Positions 45,001 to 53,757 of a stretch of DNA of 64,000 nucleotides are shown here, piece after piece. A program made the position numbers and the translations under genes. The notes under the pieces are model-generated. The model searched no databases. It was not told the origin of the DNA and saw only the letters and a program-made list of their open reading frames with translations. The DNA comes from Deltaproteobacteria bacterium. Its GTDB lineage: Bacteria > Desulfobacterota > DSM-4660 > Desulfatiglandales > Desulfatiglandaceae. Within the stretch, counting starts at the first letter, position 1. The number at the start of each line of letters is the position of its first letter. The stretch spans positions 6,702-70,701 of the forward strand of contig JABGPV010000002.1 in the NCBI GenBank assembly GCA_018644785.1, given 5' to 3'.

Positions 45001-45168
45001 AATTATGGTGCCATAGAATTCTACGAGACGGAAAAAGGCAAAAAGGCCACGGTGAATCCGATCCTCTGTAAAGGGGACGGTCTGTGTAACACGGTATGTC
45101 CGGCAAGGGCGATTTCTTTAAAACACTTTACCGATGATGAGATTTTTTGCCAGATTGATGCGGCCTAA
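42091..45168 (+). CDS. bamE: BamE-like HdrA-type flavoprotein, double length
   Basis: A 1025-residue protein. The first half is HdrA: FAD motif VMVVGGGISGIQAALDLADT, the Cys motif NDCSMCIESPKFIECSRHPN, 4Fe-4S motifs CTGCGTCVEVC and CNICIGACQNEA. A second FAD-binding domain starts near residue 610 (ALVVGGGLAGMTSALSMAGQ), and a 2x[4Fe-4S] ferredoxin closes the protein (CESCGACISVC; CKGDGLCNTVC). HdrA-type flavins carry out electron bifurcation in other complexes, and this subunit is the proposed place for such coupling in Bam. GTG start at 42091. It ends 14 bp before bamF. Confidence 0.88.
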   Translation: MEKELVEGQFANGPVDNNFGDVMVVGGGISGIQAALDLADTGFKVYLVDKSPAIGGKMSQLDKTFPTNDCSMCIESPKFIECSRHPNIEILTYTEVEGIKGKAGDFKVTLTQKPRYINEDRCTGCGTCVEVCPIKVPDEYNQNLSLNKAVHIYFSQAVPLITYVGPDTCLYLQDEKCNICIGACQNEAIDLNQMEETIQVEVGAVIMAPGFEVYDPKLRNDYGYGLMENVVTSLDFERILCATGPYEGEILRPSDKKHPKKIAWIQCVGSRQVTEGGNSYCSGVCCAYTQKQVILAKDHEADIEAKIFHNDIRAFGKDFERFYQRAENLSGVEFIRSYVAVGKEDPETKNVSIRYSTTDDGVKEEEFELVVLSVGLNPPKNTEELADQFGIELDQHGFCKSNPLNPIETTRPGIFVSGAFQGPMDIPESVMGGSGADALCSQLLAYRRGDLARDRVYPTERDVSQEEPRVGVFVCHCGANIGRVVDVPAVVAYASGLENVVHAQESLFACSTDNARQISDQIREKGLNRVVVAACTPRTHEPLFRDTCREGGINQYFFEMANIREHCSWVHSKDPENATQKAKEIVRMSVARASFLEPLKEYELPVNKTALVVGGGLAGMTSALSMAGQGFRVQLLEKDKALGGVARRIHTTLEGMDVQAFLKDTIQKVYQHPSIQVSHNATITNVMGYVGNFVTTVKSQGRVKIIEHGAAILATGAVEYKPIEYLYGENDQVLTQLELEARIAQKDEALSQTESLVMIQCVGCRNEDRNYCARICCSHAIKNAVNLKALNPGMDIYILFRDMRTYGYREDYYREAADKGVKFIRWESDAGPQVEATTEGGKSILRVTVPDPILGQLLALDADVLTLSAAVIPSEESMEVARLFKVAMNPDGFFQEAHVKLRPVDFAAEGVFLCGIAHYPKHITETISQAYGAAGRAITILTKDSVTASGAICEVDESACESCGACISVCNYGAIEFYETEKGKKATVNPILCKGDGLCNTVCPARAISLKHFTDDEIFCQIDAA

Positions 45169-45182
45169 AAGGAGTAAAAAGA

Positions 45183-45950
45183 ATGGGTACGGGACTGGAA
45201 TTTAAACCCAGCATCTTAGGGTTTTTGTGCAATTGGTGAGGATACTCCGCTGCTGATTTGGCTGGAGTTTCCAGACAACAATATGCGTCGGATATTAAGA
45301 TTATTCGCGTCATGTGTACCGGCAGAGTTGATCAGGCATTTATCTTCCGAGCGCTTTTAAATGGAAAAGACGGGGTGTTTATCGGTGGTTGTTGGCCCGG
45401 TGAATGCCACTATCTGACCCAAGGAAATTACGGTGCATTAAGTACATTGCATATGGGAAGAAAATTGCTCGAAATGATCGGATTGAGCCCGGATCGGTTA
45501 AGGCTTGAATATATTTCGGCCTCTGAAGGAAGTCGTTATGCCGAAGTGATGAATGATTTTTCCCGGAAGGTGAAGGCGTTGGGGCCTCTCGGCAAGGGTG
45601 AAGGGATAGATGAAACAGTTCTAAAGCGCAAACTTGAAGCTGTTTATAATTTATTGCCCTACATAAAACTGGTCGAAAGAGAGCGATTGCGGGTTCCGGT
45701 GAAATCGGTAGAAGCGTATAATGAGTTTTTTGCAAGCGATGAATTTGACAAAATATTCCGGGATTTAGTTGCAGACAAGGTGGAGCTAAACCAAATCATG
45801 GCGATCCTTCGAGAAAAACCTTGTTCAGTCAAAGAAATTTCTGAAATTTTTGGGGTAACGCCGGGTGAAGCGTCCAACCGGCTTAATCGCTCCGCAAGGG
45901 AGGGATTTATTCAATTTGATGAAAGCCATATGCGCTTTTGTGTTGCATAG
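45183..45950 (+). CDS. bamF: BamF-like selenoprotein (MvhD/HdrD-linker family), UGA-encoded selenocysteine
   Basis: A 255-residue MvhD-family protein if the in-frame TGA at 45237-45239 is read as selenocysteine 19. Upstream of the TGA the frame from ATG 45183 (behind AAAGGAG) encodes GFLCNW, and after it GYSAADLAGVSR follows: the family motif FLCNWC-x-Y-x-x-ADLAG with the second Cys replaced by Sec. Further 2Fe-2S ligand candidates are Cys45 (VMCTGRV), Cys70 and Cys75 (GGCWPGEC). The C-terminal ~110 residues end in a winged helix (ILREKPCSVKEISEIFGVTP). A selenoprotein BamF is known in other obligate anaerobes. Automatic callers would start it falsely at TTG 45258, losing the redox site. Confidence 0.9.
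45240..45275 (+). promoter_or_regulatory. Bacterial SECIS-like hairpin after the bamF UGA
   Basis: CTGG (45262-45265) and CCAG (45271-45274) form a stem closing the 5-base loop AGTTT, 22 bases after the TGA. The position and small apical loop fit a bacterial SECIS element read by SelB. The stem is short, so the call rests partly on the protein evidence. Confidence 0.55.
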
Positions 45951-46006
45951 CACAAGAACGTTAAAAAAAAGAGAGACGAAGAAAGAAGAAAGTTAGGATA
46001 GCGGTT

Positions 46007-46459
46007 ATGGATAAAGGTAAAATCGAAAAGATTATAGAAAAATATCCCAGAGACCCCAGTTCATTGATTCAAGTGTTGATCCATATTCAAAGCGAGATTC
46101 GATGGCTTCCCAAGGAAGCGTTAAACATGGTCAGTCAGAAACTGGACGTGCCAATGAACCGGATACAGCACATCATTACCTTTTATAAGGCATTCAGTGT
46201 TGTGCCCAAAGGACGTCATGAAGTTCATGTCTGTACCGGCACCGCCTGTCATGTTCGCGGCGCGACACGCGTTCTCGACGCAGTAGAAGAGCGCACCGGA
46301 ATAGAGCCTGGCGAGACAGATCAGGATTTAAAGTTCAGCCTGGATACGGTCAGTTGCGTCGGCTGCTGTGCGTTAGGGCCGGTTGTGGTAATTGATGGAG
46401 AATATCACGGCAATATGGCACCGGCCAAGACAGAAGATGTGTTGAAAAACTACGAGTAA
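46007..46459 (+). CDS. bamG: BamG-like NuoE-type 2Fe-2S subunit
   Basis: A 150-residue thioredoxin-like [2Fe-2S] protein of the NuoE/HoxE family: helical N-terminus (SSLIQVLIHIQSEIRWLPKE), then ligands CTGTACHVRGA and CVGCCALGPVVVI. The length matches NuoE. It pairs with the NuoF-like subunit encoded 9 bp later to exchange electrons with NAD(H). Confidence 0.9.
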   Translation: MDKGKIEKIIEKYPRDPSSLIQVLIHIQSEIRWLPKEALNMVSQKLDVPMNRIQHIITFYKAFSVVPKGRHEVHVCTGTACHVRGATRVLDAVEERTGIEPGETDQDLKFSLDTVSCVGCCALGPVVVIDGEYHGNMAPAKTEDVLKNYE

Positions 46460-46468
46460 GGAAAGATT

Positions 46469-48394
46469 ATGCCAAGGATAAATTCACCTGCTGAATTGGA
46501 AGAATTCAGGAAGGACATTATATCAAAAAGGGATCCCAACAAGCCTTGTATTGCCGTATGTACCGGAACGGGCTGCCTTGCTCTCGGTGCTGGCAAAGTG
46601 GTTGCCGCTCTCAAAGAGGAAATAGAAAAACAGGGTCTTAATACTGAGGTGGTGGATACCAGGGAAACCGGCTGTCCCGGCTTTTGTGAAAGAGGCCCCA
46701 TCGTTGTGATCTATCCTGAGGAGATCTGTTATCTTCAAGTACAGCCGGACGATGCAGCGGAGATTATCTCTCAGACCATCGTTTCAAAAAAGGTCATCGA
46801 GCGATTACTTTATGTGGATCCCAGCAACGATGAGACCATAGCCCGCGAATCCGAGATACCGTTTTATAAGAATCAGATGCGGCACCTTATCGGCAATAAT
46901 ATCAAAATTGACCCCAAAAGCATTGAAGACTATCTCGCAGTGGGCGGTTATTCAGCCTTGGTGAAGGCGCTCATTGAGGAGACTCCTGAGCAAGTGGTTC
47001 AGTTGGTGAAGGATTCAAACCTGAGAGGTCGAGGCGGCGCCGGGTTTCCTGCCGGGATCAAGTGGGGATTTGCCGCGGCTGGTAAAGAGAAGAAAAAGTA
47101 TGTGGTTGTCAATGCCGATGAGGGAGATCCCGGTGCGTTTATGGACAGAGCGCTGCTTGAGGGGAACCCCTTTGGTGTCCTTGAAGGGCTGACCATTGGT
47201 GGCTATGCCATCGGCGCCAGTGAAGGCTACCTTTATGTTCGTCAAGAATATCCTCTGGCCGTAGAAAATGTAACCCTTGCCATCAAGCAGGCTGAGGAAT
47301 ATGGATTGATCGGAAAAAATATCCTTGGTTCAGGATTCGATTTTAAAGTTACCGTGCATCGGGGTGCCGGTGCTTTTGTTTGCGGTGAAGAAACGGCGCT
47401 TCTCGCTTCTCTTGAGGGTAAGCCGGGCGAACCAAAGGCGAGGCCGCCATTCCCGGCTGTTAAAGGACTTTTTGGGAAACCGACAAACATCAATAATGTG
47501 GAGACCTGGTCCAATATTCCCCTGATTCTTAAAAATGGGCCTGAATACATTTCATCCATAGGCACCGAGAACAGTAAAGGCACCAAGATTTTCTCTCTGG
47601 TCGGGAAGGTAACGAATACCGGCCTTGTGGAAGTTCCCATGGGCATCTCCCTGAGAGACATTATTTTTAAGATCGGCGGCGGTGTTCCCGGAGGTAAGAA
47701 GTTCAAAGCCGTTCAGACAGGCGGGCCGTCTGGCGGCTGTATCCCTGAAGAGCATCTTGATATTAAAGTCGACTTTGACGAATTGGCCAAGGTCGGTGCG
47801 ATTATGGGGTCCGGCGGGATGATCGTCATGGATGAAGATACCTGCATGATCGATGTCTCTAAATATTTTCTCAATTTTTTATCCGGTGAATCATGCGGCA
47901 AATGCTCCCCATGCCGTGAGGGCATTACACACATGCTTTCAATCATCACTAGAATCAGTGAAGGCAAGGGGCGAGAGGGGGATATCGAGTTTCTGGAGGA
48001 GATCGCCATATCAACCAAGAATGCCTCCCTTTGCGCTCTGGGGGGGAGTGCGCCGAATCCGGTTCTGAGCACCATACGCTATTTTAGAGATGAGTATGAG
48101 GCACACATCAGGGACAAGCGGTGCTCGGCTTTTGTTTGCAAGGATCTGATTGCGTATCATATTGATCCGGAAAAGTGCAAGGCCTGCATGATCTGCAGTC
48201 GAAAGTGCCCCGCCGATGCCATTGATGGCGCAAAGAAACAGATCCACGTCATTGTCCAGGAGAAATGCACAAAATGCGGAACGTGTTATGAAGTTTGTCC
48301 CTCAGGCTTTGGGGCGGTAACACGGCTTTCCGGAGAACCTGTTCCGGCGCCCATCCCTGAAGAAGAAAGAACTATCGTAGGAAAGAGTAAATAA
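46469..48394 (+). CDS. bamH: BamH-like NuoF-type NADH-binding flavoprotein
   Basis: A 641-residue NuoF/HoxF-type subunit. N-terminal thioredoxin-like 2Fe-2S domain (CTGTGCLALGAGKVVAALKE, later CPGFCERG), NADH/FMN region (LRGRGGAGFPAGIKWGF; HRGAGAFVCGEETALLASLE; KPTNINNVETWSNIP), 4Fe-4S site SCGKCSPCREGI, and an added C-terminal 2x[4Fe-4S] ferredoxin (CKACMICSRKCPADAI; CTKCGTCYEVCPSGF). This long architecture is that of NAD-linked bifurcating complexes. It abuts bamI by 1 bp. Confidence 0.9.
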   Translation: MPRINSPAELEEFRKDIISKRDPNKPCIAVCTGTGCLALGAGKVVAALKEEIEKQGLNTEVVDTRETGCPGFCERGPIVVIYPEEICYLQVQPDDAAEIISQTIVSKKVIERLLYVDPSNDETIARESEIPFYKNQMRHLIGNNIKIDPKSIEDYLAVGGYSALVKALIEETPEQVVQLVKDSNLRGRGGAGFPAGIKWGFAAAGKEKKKYVVVNADEGDPGAFMDRALLEGNPFGVLEGLTIGGYAIGASEGYLYVRQEYPLAVENVTLAIKQAEEYGLIGKNILGSGFDFKVTVHRGAGAFVCGEETALLASLEGKPGEPKARPPFPAVKGLFGKPTNINNVETWSNIPLILKNGPEYISSIGTENSKGTKIFSLVGKVTNTGLVEVPMGISLRDIIFKIGGGVPGGKKFKAVQTGGPSGGCIPEEHLDIKVDFDELAKVGAIMGSGGMIVMDEDTCMIDVSKYFLNFLSGESCGKCSPCREGITHMLSIITRISEGKGREGDIEFLEEIAISTKNASLCALGGSAPNPVLSTIRYFRDEYEAHIRDKRCSAFVCKDLIAYHIDPEKCKACMICSRKCPADAIDGAKKQIHVIVQEKCTKCGTCYEVCPSGFGAVTRLSGEPVPAPIPEEERTIVGKSK

Positions 48395-48395
48395 A

Positions 48396-49010
48396 ATGAG
48401 CGAAATTCATTTACAGATCGATGGAAAAGACGTTGAAGCAGAAGAAGGGATGACCATCCTGGACGCAGCCCGCAGCGTGGGAATAAATATTCCGACCCTT
48501 TGTCATCATGCCGAATTGGAACCCTATGGGGCTTGCCGAATTTGTGTCGTGGAAGTGGATGCCGGGGGTAGAAAAGGGATTGGTGCGGCCTGTGTTCGTT
48601 CGGTCGAGCAAAATATGGTCGTCAATACCCGAACCGAACAGATTGATAGCATCCGCAAAATCCTTCTGGAGCAGTTCTTGGCTCATGCGCCGGATTCCGA
48701 GGTGTTGTTGCGTTTGGCTAAAGAGTATGGAGCTGACAAAGATCGGTTTGAAAAACAGTCTTCCTTTTGTATCCTCTGCGGCCTTTGCGTGAGATATTGT
48801 ACTGAGGTTAAGAAGAAAAATGCCATTGGCTTTTTTGACAGGGGATCCACCCGAGAGATAAAATTTTTCCCTGAAATCGCAGCAAAGGAATGCAAAGATT
48901 GCAAAGAATGTTTTCCTCTCTGCCCGACATCGTATCTACAGGCTGCTTATCATGTGACCGAAGCGCTCGCGTTTCCTTCAACTTTTTCTGAATCCACTTC
49001 AAAGGAATAG
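48396..49010 (+). CDS. bamI: BamI-like NuoG-type Fe-S subunit
   Basis: A 204-residue short NuoG-like protein: N-terminal plant-type 2Fe-2S domain (ARSVGINIPTLCHHAELEPY, GACRICVVEV, GAACVRSVEQN), then cysteine motifs CILCGLCVRYC and CKDCKECFPLC for further clusters. The molybdopterin-like domain of true NuoG is absent, as in BamI. It starts 2 bp after bamH and ends the bam operon. Confidence 0.88.
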   Translation: MSEIHLQIDGKDVEAEEGMTILDAARSVGINIPTLCHHAELEPYGACRICVVEVDAGGRKGIGAACVRSVEQNMVVNTRTEQIDSIRKILLEQFLAHAPDSEVLLRLAKEYGADKDRFEKQSSFCILCGLCVRYCTEVKKKNAIGFFDRGSTREIKFFPEIAAKECKDCKECFPLCPTSYLQAAYHVTEALAFPSTFSESTSKE

Positions 49011-49064
49011 GCAACAACCGCCACGTTTTATATGAGTTGGGCTTGGATTACGTGAGTGAAGACT

Positions 49065-49286
49065 TTATAAAAAGGGATATTTGGGGGGGCTCATTTCCAA
49101 CCTCTTGGCCACTTGTCTGATCGACATGCTCAATTCGCTGACAGCCCAAAAACAGAATAGACTCCTTGCCTTCACTTTTCGAGGTTGCTTTCCCCTCGAC
49201 ATTATTTCACGCGTTTCCATGCCATAGATTTCGGCGACCCTCTCGGCAATTCGAGCCAAGTCGTACCCTTGGCTGTATCCGCCCGG
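49065..49286 (-). pseudogene. C-terminal remnant of a Y1/RAYT-type transposase
   Basis: About 70 codons on the minus strand (YDLARIAERVAEIYGMETRE; VKARSLFCFWAVSELSMSIR; QVAKRLEMSPP) match the C-terminal DnaA-C-like domain seen in REP-associated Y1 transposases of deltaproteobacteria. The catalytic HUH domain is missing, and the last residues run out of family frame (KYPFL, stop). It abuts the 3' end of the following gene. Taken with the extragenic palindromes at 21017 and 24776, it indicates past REP/RAYT activity. Confidence 0.65.
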
Positions 49287-49288
49287 GT

Positions 49289-50602
49289 CTATGAAGTAGG
49301 CCTGCTTTCAAGAAATCGTTTTGAAAAATACCGGTAGACAAACAGAACCAGAAAAAAGAAGACAATCAACAGGGCGGCCCAGAGGAAGGTCCGCAGCAGC
49401 AGTGCATCAAATCCCTGTTGGAGCTCCGCCACTCGCCGCTCGAACTCGGGGTCCGTAGAAAGCTTATCCACCTTGGCTATCAGGGCCTGGGCCTGTTTCG
49501 CCGCCTCGGTGGCCTGACGGAAGGCCTCAAGCCATTCCATAACGTCGAAGCTTCCTGGCTCGCCACGTTCGTAAATGCGGTTTATCAGCTTATCAGCTGT
49601 GAGGGCCGCTTCGTTGGCAGCAGATGCCATTTTTTCACCCGTGGCAAGGGTCTCCCGGATGTCACCGGACAATGCTCGAATCTTTTTTTCCGACTTAAGC
49701 AAATCGTCCATCAACTTTTCCCTTTCCTCGCCAAGCCGGTCCGGAAGTTGTTTGGCGGTGAGGCCGATGCCATCGATGGCTGCGGTTAGCCGACTGATAT
49801 CAGACAGCAACTGGATAGTTTCCGGTTGCCCCAGGACATCGTACATCCCTGTTTCGGTCGTGGTGCGAACGATATAAGGGAGGTACTTGACAAAAAATGC
49901 AAGCCGCTCGGCCAGGTTGCGGGCCTCATCCACCGACCGGGTGGCTTCATTCATTTCCGGCAGCAGAAAACCCTGCGTTCCGGCATCCTTGAAATCCGAG
50001 TCTCCCAGCATGTCGGCAAAACTTTCAAATCCAACGCCCCCGATATATAACTGATTCGGGTGGCGTTTCCGCCAACGGCGAATCAGATTGCGGAGTTCCT
50101 TCTGATACCGGGGAATCAACACCTTTCCGGCGATGGCCCAGATCTCTTTTTCCATCTGCCTGTAAAACTTGGGAAGCCCGCCCTTGTTTTTTCCCAACAA
50201 CTCGGACTTCCAGCTGTTTTCCACAGCCATGCGGCCCAGGGTCACAAAAATGATCATGTCCAACAGGTTAACAACGGCATCCGGACCCGTGGTGATGTGG
50301 AGCAGGGTGGTTACGGTGCGCAGTTCGCCGCTGCTCAACGCAAAACGCGCCGCATTGCTGACATCTTGGCTTTCCAGATAATAGACTTTCAGCGTAAAAT
50401 CCCGGATGAACCTCTGGGCAAACCGCATCAAATCCTTTTGAAGTTCCATTCGGCTGATGTGCTGGGGTTTCTCTTCCTGAGCAGCTGTTGCATTGGGGTC
50501 TGAATCATCCAAAAGAACACCCCCCCTTGCAAAAACCATCTCCCCCGTTAATACAAGCATCGTACACACGATCAGGATTTGCAGACAACGTTGACAAGAC
50601 AT
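49289..50602 (-). CDS. Exported membrane protein with coiled coil, function unknown
   Basis: A 437-residue protein with a signal peptide (CLQILIVCTMLVLTGEMVFA), a helical middle, a region of likely coiled coil (about 270-390: GLTAKQLPDRLGEEREKLMD; KQAQALIAKVDKLSTDPEFE) and one C-terminal transmembrane helix (TFLWAALLIVFFFLVLFVYR). I do not recognise a family. ATG 50602 follows GGAGGTGACAC. It stands 98 bp downstream of the MscS channel gene on the same strand, so the two may be co-expressed and act in the cell envelope. Confidence 0.7.
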   Translation of the reverse strand: MSCQRCLQILIVCTMLVLTGEMVFARGGVLLDDSDPNATAAQEEKPQHISRMELQKDLMRFAQRFIRDFTLKVYYLESQDVSNAARFALSSGELRTVTTLLHITTGPDAVVNLLDMIIFVTLGRMAVENSWKSELLGKNKGGLPKFYRQMEKEIWAIAGKVLIPRYQKELRNLIRRWRKRHPNQLYIGGVGFESFADMLGDSDFKDAGTQGFLLPEMNEATRSVDEARNLAERLAFFVKYLPYIVRTTTETGMYDVLGQPETIQLLSDISRLTAAIDGIGLTAKQLPDRLGEEREKLMDDLLKSEKKIRALSGDIRETLATGEKMASAANEAALTADKLINRIYERGEPGSFDVMEWLEAFRQATEAAKQAQALIAKVDKLSTDPEFERRVAELQQGFDALLLRTFLWAALLIVFFFLVLFVYRYFSKRFLESRPTS

Positions 50603-50700
50603 GTGTCACCTCCTGCTTTACAGCTTTGTAGAAAATCATATGTTGGCGGTGCTTTGTAATATTCAGAAAAATAGATTAAATGAGGTGCAAACGCGGCCCC

Positions 50701-52695
50701 TCACGGGCTTTCCCGCTCCCCATGAAGAACCATACGACGAGGCACGGGAATCTTGATTCCCACCTGGTCGAACTTGTTTTTGATTCGGCGAAGCATTTCA
50801 CGTTTTACCATCAACATCTTGTCAGGCTTAGTCTTTATCATGAATTTGATGGTGACCGCAGACTCACCAAACCGATCTACACCTTGCATCACCGGCTCCT
50901 CGATAATATGGTCGCTGTATTTGGGGTCCTTTCCGATTTCACCGGCCAGTTCAAGGAGTATCTCCATGACTTTGTCCACGTCTTCCTCGAAAGCCACATC
51001 GATATCAAAGACGGCGCGGGCCCACTCAAAGGTCTTGTTGGTTACCTGTGTGATTTTCCCGTTGGGTATGAAATGGACGCGGCCCTCCAGGTCACGGAGT
51101 ACGGTGGTTCGCATGTTGACCTTTTCAACAGTGCCCGTCATGTTTCCGATGGTAACCATATCGCCCAGTTCATACTGGTCTTCCATCAAAATCATAAAAC
51201 CGCTGAAATAATCCCGCATCAGATTCTGGGCGCCAAAAGCCACGGCCAGGCCAAGGATAGCGGCGCCACCCAGTACGGTTTTGACATCCATACCCGCCTC
51301 CTGAAGGACCATGAGGAATCCAAAGAGAATGATGAGGATCCTCGCAACGGCACCAAAGCTCAGGGCAATGGTTTGGGCGCGATTGTCTCGCCCCTCCTGC
51401 ACGCCGCGGCTACTATGCACAAACACCCGGGCCAATCTGGAGGAGAAAAAACGGGAAAACAACAGCAAGAGTGCCACAGCTAAGATCACCATGAGGATGC
51501 GGGGTCCACGGGTAGTAACCCAGTCCAAAAGATTGTCCGGATGGAAGGGACTTTGCAGCCACACACTCTTGCTGTGGGCTTCTTCCGCCATTTCACGCTT
51601 TTGTTCGGCTTCAGACACAACCATTTTTTTTTCCATCCGGACTTGCGTCAAACGCTCTCGGAGGCCATTGAGATGGGCTTTTCTTTCGACAATTTCTCCG
51701 CTGGTCCGGCTGATCTTTCTTTGAACCGATTGAATATCCTGTTGTAATTCAGGAAGTTTTTCTCGATCGATACCGGACCTCTTATTCTCTTCCAACTCCA
51801 CCAACCGTTTTTCCAGAAACTCTTTCATGTTGGCAAGGCTTTGTTCGGATGTAAGGAGCAGCTTTTCATCCAATTCTATCTGTTTCTGGAGGGACTTTTT
51901 GTGAGCCACAAAATCGACCACAGCCCGTGCTGCTTTTTGAGACTCTATTGCCCTTTCTTCAGCTTCCTTTCGCGCTTCTATCTGTTCCGGGGTTTCAGCA
52001 TTCTCTTCGAATTTCCCCTCTTGGGCTATGGGTGTTACTTTGGACTTCTCTGACGGCTTAACCATCACGGATCGCTGAACCAAAGAGGATACTGGGGAGG
52101 TCTTTTTCTGAGATTGGGGCAAAGCCTTTTGGGGCGAAAGCGGCTTCGCTTCAGCTTCGTTCTTGTCTGCGCCTCTTAGATTCCCAAGGACCTTCCGGTC
52201 GTTTTCAATCTTTTTCTCCAACGCCTTGATCTTTTCCAAGGTGGTTTTCTTTGCCTCTAAGGCCAGGTCAACATGTTTTCTGAACAAGCCGTAGTCACTC
52301 TTGAGGCGATCCAGATCTGCATTGGCCGGTTTTCCTTTGTTGGACACGGATGGGCCTTGTGTCCCATTCTCGGGCTGCTCCTTCGTTTGCAACTGCTCCC
52401 TGACTTCTTCCAGTTTGACCCTCATCTTGTGAAATTCGGTTTCCTTCTCCTGTAGCTCTTCCTTGAGTTCCCTAAGGGTTTTCTGATCTGCTTCAATGGT
52501 CGCAAGAAGGGACAAGATCTGCTCAGTATCAGAGGTTTCCGCGATTGGGTCGTCGTTTATCTCAGGCTTCTCGGCTGTTTCTTCTGCGAGGACCGTCGGG
52601 GCAGAAAACAGAATAAAGGTCAACCCACCTGTTACGATCAACAACAAGATACACAGGCAAAGCGGATAGTTAAAAGAAATTCGGTATTTAAGCAT
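50701..52695 (-). CDS. MscS-family mechanosensitive channel with long periplasmic coiled coil
   Basis: A 664-residue protein: signal/first helix (MLKYRISFNYPLCLCILLLI region), a long alpha-helical coiled-coil domain (about 60-380), several membrane helices (RILMVILAVALLLLFSRFFS; ARILIILFGFLMVLQEAGMD), then the MscS pore and beta domain (AAILGLAVAFGAQNLMRDYF; QYELGDMVTIGNMTGTVEKV; RTTVLRDLEGRVHFIPNGKI) and alpha/beta tail. It releases solutes upon membrane tension. The added coiled coil recalls MscK-type channels. Start ATG 52695 behind GGAAGGA. Confidence 0.9.
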   Translation of the reverse strand: MLKYRISFNYPLCLCILLLIVTGGLTFILFSAPTVLAEETAEKPEINDDPIAETSDTEQILSLLATIEADQKTLRELKEELQEKETEFHKMRVKLEEVREQLQTKEQPENGTQGPSVSNKGKPANADLDRLKSDYGLFRKHVDLALEAKKTTLEKIKALEKKIENDRKVLGNLRGADKNEAEAKPLSPQKALPQSQKKTSPVSSLVQRSVMVKPSEKSKVTPIAQEGKFEENAETPEQIEARKEAEERAIESQKAARAVVDFVAHKKSLQKQIELDEKLLLTSEQSLANMKEFLEKRLVELEENKRSGIDREKLPELQQDIQSVQRKISRTSGEIVERKAHLNGLRERLTQVRMEKKMVVSEAEQKREMAEEAHSKSVWLQSPFHPDNLLDWVTTRGPRILMVILAVALLLLFSRFFSSRLARVFVHSSRGVQEGRDNRAQTIALSFGAVARILIILFGFLMVLQEAGMDVKTVLGGAAILGLAVAFGAQNLMRDYFSGFMILMEDQYELGDMVTIGNMTGTVEKVNMRTTVLRDLEGRVHFIPNGKITQVTNKTFEWARAVFDIDVAFEEDVDKVMEILLELAGEIGKDPKYSDHIIEEPVMQGVDRFGESAVTIKFMIKTKPDKMLMVKREMLRRIKNKFDQVGIKIPVPRRMVLHGERESP

Positions 52696-52841
52696 GGATC
52701 ATTCCTTCCAATAAAGACGGAATTGAGTGAAAAAATGGACAAAAGAAAAGGTTGTTTTATGCAAAAATGGCTTTTTATCCGGATTCTCCGCGGATCAGTG
52801 CACGCACGTGGTGAATTGCTTTCATCACACCTGCTGTACCC

Positions 52842-53642
52842 TTATGGAGAATCCGCAATGCCGGGAAGGGGCGAAGCAATTGCGATAACCGTCCAGCCTG
52901 TGTAGTCTTCCACGGGCAGTAATTTCAAGGATACCCGTTTTTCATGTAATCTTACGGTAAACCTGTCACTGATTTCCGGCGGACCGTCCCCGATCCTGAA
53001 GAGCAGATCTTCGATTTTCTCGCGATCGCTTCCTTTGAAAAGCTCGAAGAAGTTTCTACCCAGAAGCGCTGCCTCAGAAGAGCCGGATAATGAGAATCCC
53101 ATATTATTGCAGAAAATGATCTTTCCATCAGGATTGAGCTCAAAAATACCTTCAGAAATATTGTTTATAATGGTTTCTAAATGTCGTTCCGCAAAGAGGA
53201 GTTCTTTGGTTATTTTTCGCTGATAGAGATCCTCATAGCCTGCTGATGCTTCTTGAGGATTCTCTAATAAAACCTCATCTCTTTGGTCTAAAATTTTCAG
53301 AAGCTGTTTTGACATTTGGCTGAAGGGTCCCTTAGCAATGGCTGCATTCGCACCCAGTTCAGCAAAATGTGTCAAATCCTCAAGGGCAGTGGCGGAAATA
53401 ATCACAATGAAAAGATTTTTCAAATGGGGCATGCTTCGAATAATTCGGCACAGCCTGTCGCCTCTGATGTTGGGCATCACAAGATCAATAAAGGCCACAT
53501 CAGGGATATAATTTTTCATAGTTTCCAATGCGGAAAGCCCATCATCCGCTGTGACCACTTCATGGCCCTGTTCTTCGAACAGATCCGTCATGAATTCCAG
53601 CATGAGCAGGTCGTTGTCAACAACCAGAATCTTTTTTCCCAT
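52842..53642 (-). CDS. Response regulator with C-terminal PAS domain
   Basis: A 266-residue protein. Receiver domain at residues 1-125 (VVDNDLLMLEF, Asp53 in FIDLVMPNIRGDRLCR, switch region ISATAL, AAIAKGPF). A PAS domain follows (about 145-255: LFAERHLETIINNISEGIFE; NPDGKIIFCNNMGFSLSGSS). No kinase or DNA-binding output is present. ATG 53642 with GAGG upstream is chosen over TTG 53654. It is divergent from the molybdenum-hydroxylase operon. Confidence 0.83.
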   Translation of the reverse strand: MGKKILVVDNDLLMLEFMTDLFEEQGHEVVTADDGLSALETMKNYIPDVAFIDLVMPNIRGDRLCRIIRSMPHLKNLFIVIISATALEDLTHFAELGANAAIAKGPFSQMSKQLLKILDQRDEVLLENPQEASAGYEDLYQRKITKELLFAERHLETIINNISEGIFELNPDGKIIFCNNMGFSLSGSSEAALLGRNFFELFKGSDREKIEDLLFRIGDGPPEISDRFTVRLHEKRVSLKLLPVEDYTGWTVIAIASPLPGIADSP

Positions 53643-53757
53643 GGGTTCCCTCAAAAAATGACCTGGTGAGCATTTGAAAAATCTACCTGACGTTTATCAT
53701 TATAGTATATCTGTTTAGTATAAATCAATTTGGAAATACAGGGAAGGGAAAAACCAC

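Noticed and set aside
45258..45950. bamF starting at TTG 45258
   Set aside because: This start lies inside the conserved ADLAG motif and lacks a ribosome binding site; the frame continues upstream through a TGA to an ATG with a good box.
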